Of a DNA stretch of 64,000 nt, positions 56,676 through 64,000 are shown piece by piece. Below the pieces are notes generated by a model. It made no database searches, had not been told where the DNA came from, and saw only the letters and a program-made list of their open reading frames with translations. The position numbers were made by a program, and so were the translations under genes. Each line of letters begins with the position of its first letter. Positions within the stretch are counted from its first letter, which is position 1. Origin of the DNA: Caloramator sp. E03. GTDB taxonomy: Bacteria; Bacillota; Clostridia; Clostridiales; Caloramatoraceae. The DNA lies in assembly GCF_006016075.1 (NCBI RefSeq), contig NZ_CP040093.1, positions 930,001-994,000 on the forward strand, given 5' to 3'.

Positions 56676-57843
56676 TTTTATCACTTCCAAACCATATTTT
56701 TAATACTTCCTCTTCAAACTTTGCTTTTTTTATCGTGAAGTCTAAAAGGGTTCTTGGAAGAGTTATATTCCTTTTAATATTTCCAGCTTTTATTATTAGT
56801 TCATCTCCTTTTTGGCTGAGGGAAAGATCCTTTTTATCAACAAAAGGCATATCTATAGAAAGAATATAATCCTCTCCCTCCTTATTAACCTTCTGAGCCC
56901 TACCGTTATATTTAATTTCAGTTGGATCCTCATCCTTAAAAATCGCCTCCCCCATCCTTTCAAGCATTTCCATTCCCACTATTTCATTTTCAAATAAAGG
57001 TGCATAATATATGGGTATAGGGGAGAAGCTTTCAATTATTTCAGTTTTATATTTCTTTTGTATATCCTTCCATACCTTAAAATAGTCATCTGTTACATTC
57101 TCTGGAATAACCCTGTTTACAACCACAGCATCTACATTAAAATCATAAATGTTGAGATAGGTAAAGCTTCTCTGTGCTTCCTTTATAACCATTTTTTCAG
57201 GATTTACAACAATTCTTATGCTTGTTGTATTTCTATCTGAAAAAACTCTTTTCATCTCATCGAGCTGATAATACATATTGTCAATTTCATCAAGTACCTG
57301 ACCAGAAGGCATAGGTATTTTAAGCAAAGATTCTGCAATGGGCCCTGCAACTTTGATAGCCTTTTTCTTCATCGGAAAAAGCTTTTCCATCCACCATCTT
57401 AACATTTCAGGAAAGCTTAAAAGAGCAAGAGTTTCACCCGTTGGAGCACAATCTATTATAATCGTATCAAACCTTCCTTCCTTATAATATTTTAGTATTC
57501 TAATAAGACTTAGCAGATCTTCCATTCCCGGGAAAACTGTAAGTTCCTGTGTTGTAATATCCTTAACAGCTTTTGATGTAAAAAGCTCAGTTAAATATTT
57601 TTGTACCTTCCCCCAGCCCTCTTCAATTTCATGTATTGTATCTATCTCCTGAGCCCAAAGATTCTCCTTGATTTCAACAGGCTCATTAGAAAGCTTCATA
57701 TCAAGAGAATCTCCAAGACTGTGAGCAGGGTCAGTGCTTACAACAAGAGTTTTCATACCCTTATTTGCACTTTTTAATGCAGAAGATGCTGCAATGCTCG
57801 TTTTTCCAACTCCGCCTTTACCGGTATATAATATTATTCTCAT
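56668..57843 (-). CDS. ArsA/GET3-family ATPase with a C-terminal HSP20-like domain
   Basis: The 391-residue protein has the deviant Walker A GKGGVGKTS at the N-terminus, switch I-like STDPAHSLGDSL and switch II-like DCAPTGETLALL. Residues ~310-391 (YILSIDMPFVDKKDLSLSQK, ITLPRTLLD) form the ArsA_HSP20 beta-sandwich domain. Members may act in arsenite efflux or in targeting of tail-anchored proteins. No ArsB/ArsC lies nearby, so arsenic resistance is not supported. A MarR operator lies in its promoter. Confidence 0.88.
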   Translation of the reverse strand: MRIILYTGKGGVGKTSIAASSALKSANKGMKTLVVSTDPAHSLGDSLDMKLSNEPVEIKENLWAQEIDTIHEIEEGWGKVQKYLTELFTSKAVKDITTQELTVFPGMEDLLSLIRILKYYKEGRFDTIIIDCAPTGETLALLSFPEMLRWWMEKLFPMKKKAIKVAGPIAESLLKIPMPSGQVLDEIDNMYYQLDEMKRVFSDRNTTSIRIVVNPEKMVIKEAQRSFTYLNIYDFNVDAVVVNRVIPENVTDDYFKVWKDIQKKYKTEIIESFSPIPIYYAPLFENEIVGMEMLERMGEAIFKDEDPTEIKYNGRAQKVNKEGEDYILSIDMPFVDKKDLSLSQKGDELIIKAGNIKRNITLPRTLLDFTIKKAKFEEEVLKIWFGSDKNE

Positions 57844-57890
57844 AACATTTCCCCCTTTTATATTAATACTTATTATACTTCATTTTTCGA

Positions 57891-57911
57891 ATATTACGCA
57901 TTGCGAAATAT
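57891..57911. promoter_or_regulatory. MarR operator in the ArsA-like promoter
   Basis: The 21-bp near-palindrome ATATTACGCATTGCGAAATA(T) resembles the one upstream of the marR gene (58444). It lies upstream of a TATAAT-like box on the minus strand near 57875, so it would control the ArsA-like operon. Confidence 0.7.
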
Positions 57912-57920
57912 TTATTCTAT

Positions 57921-57942
57921 AAAATGCCCATTTTAATGGGCG
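57921..57942 (-). terminator. Terminator after the marR gene
   Basis: On the minus strand a short GC-rich stem (GCCCATT/AATGGGC) followed by ATTTTAT begins at the marR stop codon. Confidence 0.75.
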
Positions 57943-58428
57943 CTATTCAATATCTATTTTCTTTATTACCCTTTTGTGTTCATCAGTATTTTCCATAATA
58001 TTTATATCAGCCTGCAGCTTATTCATTATTTTAAAAGCTATTCCAATCAGGAACTGTTTTTCTTCTCCTGTTAAATCCTCAAGAATTATTTTAAGATATT
58101 TTGAAACAGTATCCCTTAGGTCCTTAATGAACTTACAACCTGCATCGGTTAGTTTTAGTACAACTATTCTTCTGTCCGTATCGCTTCTGCTCCTGCTTAC
58201 ATATCCATTTCTTACAAGCCTATCGACTATACCAGTAGCAGTACTCATCGGACAATTTATATATCCTACAAGCTCCGTCATTGTAACTTCGCTTTTTCTA
58301 TCGATAAAAAGCATCGTAAAAATCTCATACTTAGAAAACTTTAAATCTATCTTAATCCATTCCTCAGGAAAAAAGAGTTTTTTAATATTATCAATAAATA
58401 AATCTAAAATATTATCTACATCAATCAT
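57943..58428 (-). CDS. MarR-family transcriptional regulator
   Basis: The 161-residue winged-helix regulator shows the HTH segment VTMTELVGYINCPMSTATGI and the wing SRSRSDTDRRIVVLKLT, followed by a dimerisation helix. The start at 58428 follows GGAGG by 8 bases; the ATG at 58452 would lie over its own operator. It is upstream of the ArsA-like gene on the same strand but separated by a terminator and an operator. Confidence 0.93.
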   Translation of the reverse strand: MIDVDNILDLFIDNIKKLFFPEEWIKIDLKFSKYEIFTMLFIDRKSEVTMTELVGYINCPMSTATGIVDRLVRNGYVSRSRSDTDRRIVVLKLTDAGCKFIKDLRDTVSKYLKIILEDLTGEEKQFLIGIAFKIMNKLQADINIMENTDEHKRVIKKIDIE

Positions 58429-58443
58429 TATTCCGACCTCCAA

Positions 58444-58464
58444 ATATTTCACAATTCGAAATAT
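58444..58464. promoter_or_regulatory. MarR operator upstream of its own gene
   Basis: Perfect 7-base arms ATATTTC/GAAATAT separated by 7 bases lie 15 bp before the marR start. The same pattern occurs at 57891. Confidence 0.75.
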
Positions 58465-58685
58465 CTAATTATATCTTATTCCTATCTTTATAATTTGTCA
58501 ACTATTCTTTTCTAATATCCCAATGTTGCTAAATCATTTAAAAATTACTTTAAATAGTTCGCAAATATACCATTTACTAACATAATTATTTATTTTTATA
58601 AAATGAATTGTATTTATCCAAAGATTACCTTAAAATAGAAATATATAATTAGATGCTTGAATAGTAAACGATGAGGAAGTTCAAA

Positions 58686-58901
58686 ATGAAAAAATTAAAT
58701 AATTACATCAATTTAGGACTTCTCTTCAATGCAATTTCAATTGTCTCATATAGGTTCAATCTTCTGCCAAGTTTTATTGAGGGATTATGTACAGGATTGG
58801 CGATTGCATTGATATTCTTAGGACTATATGCAGAAAATCATAGTATTGAAAAATTTAAAATCTGCAAAAAATATTTATTAAACAAAGCATTAGGAAAATA
58901 A
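58686..58901 (+). CDS. Small membrane protein of unknown function
   Basis: The 71-residue product has two hydrophobic segments (about 9-25 and 29-48) and a basic C-terminal tail. The start at 58686 follows GAGGAAG. A hairpin (58905-58949) directly follows. Not recognised. Confidence 0.6.
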   Translation: MKKLNNYINLGLLFNAISIVSYRFNLLPSFIEGLCTGLAIALIFLGLYAENHSIEKFKICKKYLLNKALGK

Positions 58902-58904
58902 AAC

Positions 58905-58949
58905 CATGCTCCCTTTGGTAAAAATTTTAAGTTACCATAAGGGAGCATG
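58905..58949 (+). terminator. Strong hairpin after the small membrane protein gene
   Basis: A 17-bp stem with a bulge (CATGCTCCCTTTGGTAA against TTACCATAAGGGAGCATG) lies 4 bp after the stop. Only a poor T-run follows, so it may act as a terminator or transcript stabiliser. Confidence 0.6.
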
Positions 58950-58997
58950 TTCGCTTAAATCTCAACCACTTTGTCACTTGTCAATTGGATATCACTT

Positions 58998-60581
58998 TTA
59001 TTTACACAAATCAATAGTATAATTTAAAATCGTATCGTAAGGATTTATTATACTATCTTTATTATTTTCACCATATTCCACAGCTTTTATAAAATCCTTA
59101 TATTTCCACTCAACATATATATCCGGCTGGGTATGGTATTCTTCGTTTGAGGTGCCATCAGGATTAAGTCCCATATCTAAAGGAAATCTCACTAAAAGTC
59201 CGCTGTTAGGAAGAACGGCTACAGCTGGGTCTATTCCTATTCCATCTCCTCCAGTTACAGTTCCAACAAGGGTTGCAAAACCTGTTGCCTTTGAAAGAGC
59301 TGCAAAGGTTTCCGCTGAAGAATAAACATAATCATCAACAAGGAGAAATATCTTACCCTTAAAACCAACACTATTCTTTGGGGCAATTTTTTTATTGCTT
59401 TCAATATATCCCCAAAATAAATCCTTTACCTCCTCTGGATAATTTAATTCCTTTGGGAGCTTATCTATTGATTTTGTTAAAATACCCCTCGATGCCAAAA
59501 AGGGTTTTATCTCACTTCCTCCTCTAAAAAGAATATAAAACCTTGCACTTATATTTTTATTTATAAGAGGAGAAATTATGTTTTTATAATAGTTTTCGCT
59601 TCCCCCTCCGTTGCCCCTAATATCTATAATAAGATATGGATAATCCTTAACGCTCTTTAAAAAAGAATATATTCCTTCCTTGTCCTTATCTACATATTCA
59701 TAGGAAAGGGACCATACCTTCAAATAGGCAATTTTATCCTTATCAATTATTTGAGTATCGTATACCTTATCTGGCTTTTCATTTTTATTCTTTTTCCACT
59801 TTACGTTTTCCCCTTTTAAAGTCCTATCTATAATTTTTCCATCCAAAGTCTTAAGCTTTACACTTATAATTTCATCCTGCCTGCAGGGTAAAACTAAAAC
59901 ATTAACTTTAAGTTTATTCCTTTTAAAATCAAAGCTCAAATAAAAGCTATCGGTATTTGAAATCAAAAATTTATCTATATCTTTCCCGTTTACTTCAAGG
60001 AGAGTTGAAAACTTAGGTATGTCATATTCTTTAAGCTTATCATCCTCAGTTATGCTTTTATATGCTATATATTTCCCCTCAACATATTTAAAAGCAATTG
60101 GAACAATAAAACTCTCACTTTTTATAATTTCACTCCACTTACTGTACTTTATCTCAACACTCTTATTCGCTATAACTTTTTTCCATGCATAATTGCCTAA
60201 CCCTTTATATGTACCTTTGTACATATCATAATCTGAGGGCTCTATTATGTTGGTATGACCGTTTTGAAGAAGATAGAGCATTTTATCTATGTTTTCATAA
60301 AATTCCACGTTATCTTTAGAAGAGATAACCATATTTTTAAGCTCCTCTTTCTTAGATAGAAAATCATACCCGGTTTTTCTCTTTAAAACCTCAATATAGG
60401 GATAATTATTCTTTATAATATCATAAAGATAATTGAAATCCTCAAGCTTCTGCTCAGCTGTAAGCTCCCCCAATTCTCCCTTTTTAACATTTACTCTAAC
60501 ATTTATAGACTTAAAATATGCAGTTCCAAAAATTATTAATACAACAAAGATAATTATCAAAAATATTCTGCTTTTTTTCAT
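58998..60581 (-). CDS. S41-family peptidase, membrane-anchored
   Basis: The 527-residue protein has an N-terminal transmembrane anchor (residues ~5-25) and a C-terminal S41 protease core: PYLIIDIRGNGGGSENYY, the catalytic serine in DDYVYSSAETFAAL and GTVTGGDGIG. No clear PDZ domain is visible, so it is closer to tricorn-like/C-terminal-processing relatives without PDZ. The start at 60581 has GGAAGG 9 bases upstream. It would act outside the membrane; the substrate is unknown. Confidence 0.9.
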   Translation of the reverse strand: MKKSRIFLIIIFVVLIIFGTAYFKSINVRVNVKKGELGELTAEQKLEDFNYLYDIIKNNYPYIEVLKRKTGYDFLSKKEELKNMVISSKDNVEFYENIDKMLYLLQNGHTNIIEPSDYDMYKGTYKGLGNYAWKKVIANKSVEIKYSKWSEIIKSESFIVPIAFKYVEGKYIAYKSITEDDKLKEYDIPKFSTLLEVNGKDIDKFLISNTDSFYLSFDFKRNKLKVNVLVLPCRQDEIISVKLKTLDGKIIDRTLKGENVKWKKNKNEKPDKVYDTQIIDKDKIAYLKVWSLSYEYVDKDKEGIYSFLKSVKDYPYLIIDIRGNGGGSENYYKNIISPLINKNISARFYILFRGGSEIKPFLASRGILTKSIDKLPKELNYPEEVKDLFWGYIESNKKIAPKNSVGFKGKIFLLVDDYVYSSAETFAALSKATGFATLVGTVTGGDGIGIDPAVAVLPNSGLLVRFPLDMGLNPDGTSNEEYHTQPDIYVEWKYKDFIKAVEYGENNKDSIINPYDTILNYTIDLCK

Positions 60582-60660
60582 CTTGCTCATCCTTCCAAAA
60601 TAAACTATTGCATCTATTTCATTTTACTATAATAACAGCTTATATTGAAAGAAGCACAGA

Positions 60661-60721
60661 AAAGTTTTCTCCATTCTCCGGTGCCTGGCACCATTTAGGA
60701 TGTAGGGACGGTTACTTATTA
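60661..60721 (+). repeat. Dispersed palindromic repeat, full-length copy 1
   Basis: The unit AAAGTTTTCTCCATTCTCCG with the palindrome GGTGCCTGGCACC, a short variable part and GGGACGGTTACTTATTA is shared with 62976-63036, differing at a few bases. It lies upstream of the S41 peptidase gene. Confidence 0.88.
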
Positions 60722-60799
60722 CATATAAAATATAAAAAGTGCCTATAGATTAAAAGCCTTAAATTTATTACTTACCTTTAACCTATGGCACATTATGTT

Positions 60800-62857
60800 T
60801 TATAATTTAAAGAAATTTATACTTTCCTGAAGTTTTACTGCTATGTCAGTAAGGGATTGTGCCGCATCGGATACTTCCTTCATTATAGCTGATTGTTCCT
60901 GGGATGAAGCTGCCACATTTTCTATATTCTGAGAGGATTGCTCTATTATGTTATTTATATTTTCTATCGCTTTTACCATCTCCTGTGACGCTGCATAAAT
61001 TTGCTGTGAAACACTTGATGCATCCTGCATCTTTTTAGAAACATCATCAACAGAATTTAAAATTTCATTGAAAGCATCCCCTGCATTGTAAACCATATCA
61101 ATTCCTTCTTTTACAGCGCTTGTCCCTTCAGCCATCGTTCCAATTGAGGTTTCTATATTCTCTCTTATTTCACTTATAATAGTACTAATTCGTTTTGCTG
61201 CATTTGCCGATTGCTCAGCTAATTTTCTAACTTCATCTGCAACAACAGCAAACCCCCTTCCGTGTTCCCCTGCTCTTGCAGCTTCTATTGCTGCATTTAA
61301 AGCAAGAAGATTGGTCTGCTCAGCAATTCCGGTTATTGCAGATATTATCTGACCTATTTCAGCTGATTTTTTTCCAAGTTCGTTTATTGTTTCGCTTGCA
61401 GCCATAACCTTCTCATTTATATTATCCATTCTATCTATTGTATTTTTTATCACAATATTTCCTTTTTCAGCTTTGTTATAAGCATTCAAAGAATTTTCAG
61501 CAATAGTTGAAAGGTTATTTGCAACTTGTTCAATCCCTTTTGAAATATCTGTTACTATTTTTACTGCATTTGATGATATACTTAGCTGTTTTTCAGAACC
61601 TTCAGCAAGGGACTGCATTGAATTTGCTATTTGTTCTGCAGCTGCTTGAGTTTGTTCTGCACTTGCAGTCAATTCCTCAGAAGTTGAAACTACTAATTCT
61701 GATCCCTCAGATATTGTTTTAATTATATTCTTAAGAGTTTCAGTCATACTATTTAAATGTCGTCCCATCTGTCCAATTTCATCATGAGTATTAACATCTA
61801 TATTATTAGAAAGATTCCCATTAGAAATCGAAAATGCAAGTTCATTTACCTTTTTAATATTTTTTGTAAGATAATTGCTAAATAAAAATAATATCATTGT
61901 TACAAAAGATAACGCTACAGCTATTACTATTATTAAGTTTCTTAGAAGCTGTCTAACCGGTGAAAAAAGTTCCCTCTCTGATATTGTAAGAGCAATAATC
62001 CAATTAGTCTCTGGTATGCTCTTAAAATAAACTCTATAATTTCCATTATCTGATTTATAATTAAATTCACCCTCTTTATTTTTCAGCATAGTTAATGCTT
62101 TAGATGAAAAGTCCAGATTAATGTCATCTGTAATTTTTTTCTTCATTATTTTGCTTGAATCTTTGTCTGCAATATAAAAACCATTTTTATCAATTAAAAA
62201 AGCACTTCCTGTATTTCCTATCTTTATACTGCCTACAGAATTTTGAATCATCTTAAGGCTTATATCTGCAGTTGCAACTCCAATAAAATTTTTATTGCTA
62301 TCAAAAAAAGGAGCTGTTGCTGTTATCATTGATGTTTTTGAAACTTCATCAAAATATGGATCTGACCACGCCACCCCTGAAGGGATGTTTTTACCTATTT
62401 TATACCAATCATATTTAAAATAATCATACTTTTCGCTGCTATATTCATCAGTATAAACAATTTTCCCCTCTTCTCTATAAACGTATGGTCCAAAGTATTT
62501 TATTCCTTCTTTATATTTATTGGGTTCAAACCAAATACCTGCTCCAAAGCTTTCAGGATTAGTAGATAAAACTCCTTTTAATAATTTTTCATAATGCTCT
62601 TTACTCATTACAGCACCTGAAGATTCAGCTGATTTTGCAAGAGCTTCAACAAGTTTTGAATGCTTTGAAAGGCTTTTATCTATATCTTTTACGATTGAAT
62701 CAAGCTGTGCATTCATCTTATAATCTATTTCCTTATCAATAATGGATTTTCCTGAACTATAGCTTATAGTAGTAAGCAGTATCATTGCTATAATTGAAAT
62801 TGGAAGTATAGCAATGATTACAAGTAGCCTTACACTTTTTAATTTTGGTAATTTCAT
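60800..62857 (-). CDS. Methyl-accepting chemotaxis protein
   Basis: The 685-residue receptor has a transmembrane helix at about 10-32, an extracellular dCache domain (~35-300, with [15 protein letters not shown] and [12 protein letters not shown]), a second helix (~305-327) and a HAMP domain. The cytoplasmic signalling domain has the hairpin tip [20 protein letters not shown]. dCache domains commonly sense amino acids or organic acids. The start has GGAGGG. No chemotaxis genes adjoin it. Confidence 0.96.
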   Translation of the reverse strand: MKLPKLKSVRLLVIIAILPISIIAMILLTTISYSSGKSIIDKEIDYKMNAQLDSIVKDIDKSLSKHSKLVEALAKSAESSGAVMSKEHYEKLLKGVLSTNPESFGAGIWFEPNKYKEGIKYFGPYVYREEGKIVYTDEYSSEKYDYFKYDWYKIGKNIPSGVAWSDPYFDEVSKTSMITATAPFFDSNKNFIGVATADISLKMIQNSVGSIKIGNTGSAFLIDKNGFYIADKDSSKIMKKKITDDINLDFSSKALTMLKNKEGEFNYKSDNGNYRVYFKSIPETNWIIALTISERELFSPVRQLLRNLIIVIAVALSFVTMILFLFSNYLTKNIKKVNELAFSISNGNLSNNIDVNTHDEIGQMGRHLNSMTETLKNIIKTISEGSELVVSTSEELTASAEQTQAAAEQIANSMQSLAEGSEKQLSISSNAVKIVTDISKGIEQVANNLSTIAENSLNAYNKAEKGNIVIKNTIDRMDNINEKVMAASETINELGKKSAEIGQIISAITGIAEQTNLLALNAAIEAARAGEHGRGFAVVADEVRKLAEQSANAAKRISTIISEIRENIETSIGTMAEGTSAVKEGIDMVYNAGDAFNEILNSVDDVSKKMQDASSVSQQIYAASQEMVKAIENINNIIEQSSQNIENVAASSQEQSAIMKEVSDAAQSLTDIAVKLQESINFFKL

Positions 62858-62975
62858 CTTAATCCCTCCACTGTCATAATAAAATAAGTTTGGTCTTTAA
62901 TATCCTTTTCGACTTAATTTGCTATTTTTTTATATTTTATATCTTAAGTTTTTTTAACCTTTAAAATCATCCTTA

Positions 62976-63036
62976 AAGTTTTCTCCATTCTCCGGTGCCT
63001 GGCACCGTTTAGGTATGGAGGGACGGTTACTTATTA
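62976..63036 (+). repeat. Dispersed palindromic repeat, full-length copy 2
   Basis: Nearly identical to 60661-60721, with the same GGTGCCTGGCACC palindrome and GGGACGGTTACTTATTA end. It lies between the chemotaxis receptor and the threonine aldolase pseudogene. The two copies bracket the receptor gene in the same orientation. Confidence 0.88.
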
Positions 63037-63088
63037 TATTTACTTTATATAATATAAGAAATATTATAGATTTAAAGGAGGGATAAAA

Positions 63089-64000
63089 ATGAGATACATT
63101 GATTTAAGAAGCGATACAGTCACTATGCCAACCCAAGAGAATGAGAAAGAAAATGTATGGCAAAGAGTTGGAGATGAATGTTTAATAGAGATGATCCAAC
63201 AGTAATAGAGCTTGAAGATTATGCAGACAAAACTTGTTGATAAAGAGGCTGCCCTTTTTGTACCAAGTGAACCTTCGGAAATCAGCTTTCTCTCTTTACT
63301 CACTGCAACAGAGGCGATGAAGTTATTCTTGGTGATGACTGCCATATTGTTGTACATGGAAGTTGGAGCAGCATCGGTTATTGCTGGAGTACAACTTAGA
63401 ACACTTAAAAGCAATAGAGGTATACTTGATCCTGATGAAATAAAATCAAAAATAAGAGGAATAGACATACACTATCCAAAGACAGGACTTATATGCCTTG
63501 AAAATGCTCATTCAAATGGAAGAGTAATTCCTCTTGAGAATATGCAAAAAATATATAATATTGCAAAGGAATACAATATACCTGTACATCTGATGGTGCA
63601 AGGCTTTTTAATGCTGCATCATATCTTAATGTTGAGCCAAATGAAATTACAAAATACTGTGATTCTGTTATGTTCTGCCTTTCCAAAGGGCTTTGTGCAC
63701 CTGTTGGTTCAATTCTTGCTGGGAATAAAGATTTTATAGAAAAGGCAAGAAAGAAAAGAAAACTTATGGGTGGAGGATTAAGACAGGCTGGAATACTAGC
63801 TGCTGCAGGAATTATAGCCCTTAAAAATATGCGTGAAAGATTAAAGGATGATCATGAAAACGCCCTATATCTTGGAAGGGAACTATCAAAAATTCCTAAC
63901 GTTAAAGTTTTTCTTGATGATATACATATAAATATGGTTTTCTTTGATATGAGTGCTACAGGTTATAGCACTTCAAAACTTGTTGAAGAGTTTTATAAAA
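63089..64000 (+). pseudogene. ltaE: Low-specificity L-threonine aldolase, multiply frameshifted (runs off the window)
   Basis: The intact enzyme cleaves threonine to glycine and acetaldehyde with PLP. The start (GGAGGG, then MRYIDLRSDTVTMPTQ) and the end are typical, but between 63110 and 63610 at least six one-base insertions or deletions shift the frame. Readable pieces are DDPTVIELEDYA, KEAALFVPS, GDEVILGDDCHIVV, GAASVIAGVQLRTLKSNRGI and [15 protein letters not shown]. From about 63610 to the right edge the frame is clean, including [12 protein letters not shown] with the PLP lysine. It is dead as written, unless the segment is poorly sequenced. Confidence 0.88.

Noticed and set aside
56668-57843. 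Arsenic-resistance operon
   Set aside because: Only an ArsA-like ATPase is present. There is no arsB, arsC, arsD or ArsR-type regulator, and the C-terminal HSP20-like domain is not that of classical ArsA pumps.

Overview
The window comes from a low-GC, Gram-positive anaerobe of the class Clostridia. The evidence is strong AGGAGG-type ribosome binding sites, AT-rich intergenic DNA, the tig-clpP-clpX order, a YerC/TrpR-like regulator next to pcrA-ligA, an oxygen-sensitive glycyl-radical enzyme with its activase, and a GlcT-type antitermination leader. A Clostridium/Caloramator-like genus is an inference; no 16S rRNA is present.

Layout. 1-2581: protein quality control (clpX cut by the left edge, clpP, tig). 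2845-5661: a secreted ComEC-like metallo-beta-lactamase lipoprotein, a sugar isomerase-like protein and a membrane-anchored unknown. 5846-6939: twelve tRNA genes on the minus strand, driven by two near-consensus promoters and closed by a terminator, with an internally duplicated Arg-Gly pair. 7055-9957: metallophosphoesterase, rdgB, rph and a HypE/AIR-synthase-like protein. 11628-17418: a DUF1540-like small protein and a complete opp peptide importer (oppB-C-D-F-A) whose oppD has a one-base frameshift. 17792-22692: yerC, pcrA, ligA and a small membrane protein. 22882-25707: a frameshifted pseudouridine synthase, a patatin-like lipase and a lytic transglycosylase. 26147-33130: the purine operon purE-C-F-M-N-H-D, with a good promoter and a terminator that overlaps a convergent small gene. 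33510-36386: a HAD phosphatase and an IS1634-family insertion sequence flanked by a 120-bp target duplication. 36417-43293: a carbohydrate block made of a GlcT-controlled glucose-type PTS, a transaldolase-like aldolase, a glycyl-radical enzyme, a DeoR regulator and the divergent activase. 43590-50052: DUF4438 protein, YbaK, a GntR-controlled ABC exporter, a HAD protein, a C_GCAxxG_C_C protein and a TDT-type transporter, with a decayed copy of that transporter at 43322-43510. 50239-55005: an S66 peptidase and a GATC-type restriction-modification island (MutH/Sau3AI-like nuclease plus three DNA methyltransferases). 55146-56037: debris of an Ig-like surface protein and an IS6-like transposase. 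56469-58428: an ArsA-like ATPase and a divergent-looking MarR regulator whose promoters share an operator. 58686-62857: a small membrane protein, an S41 peptidase and a chemotaxis receptor. 63089-64000: a threonine aldolase gene broken by many small indels.

The two most interesting pieces are the carbohydrate block and the IS. The glycyl-radical enzyme and the FSA-type aldolase are co-transcribed under a DeoR repressor. They sit next to a glucose PTS and face their activase across an operator-rich region, which suggests radical-based breakdown of a phosphorylated deoxy- or anhydro-sugar. The IS shows an unusually long and nearly perfect target duplication that appears to have preserved the neighbouring gene's promoter. 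The window also shows substantial decay (oppD, the pseudouridine synthase, ltaE, the TDT copy, the IS6-like element) and a dispersed family of short palindromic repeats between 45 and 63 kb.
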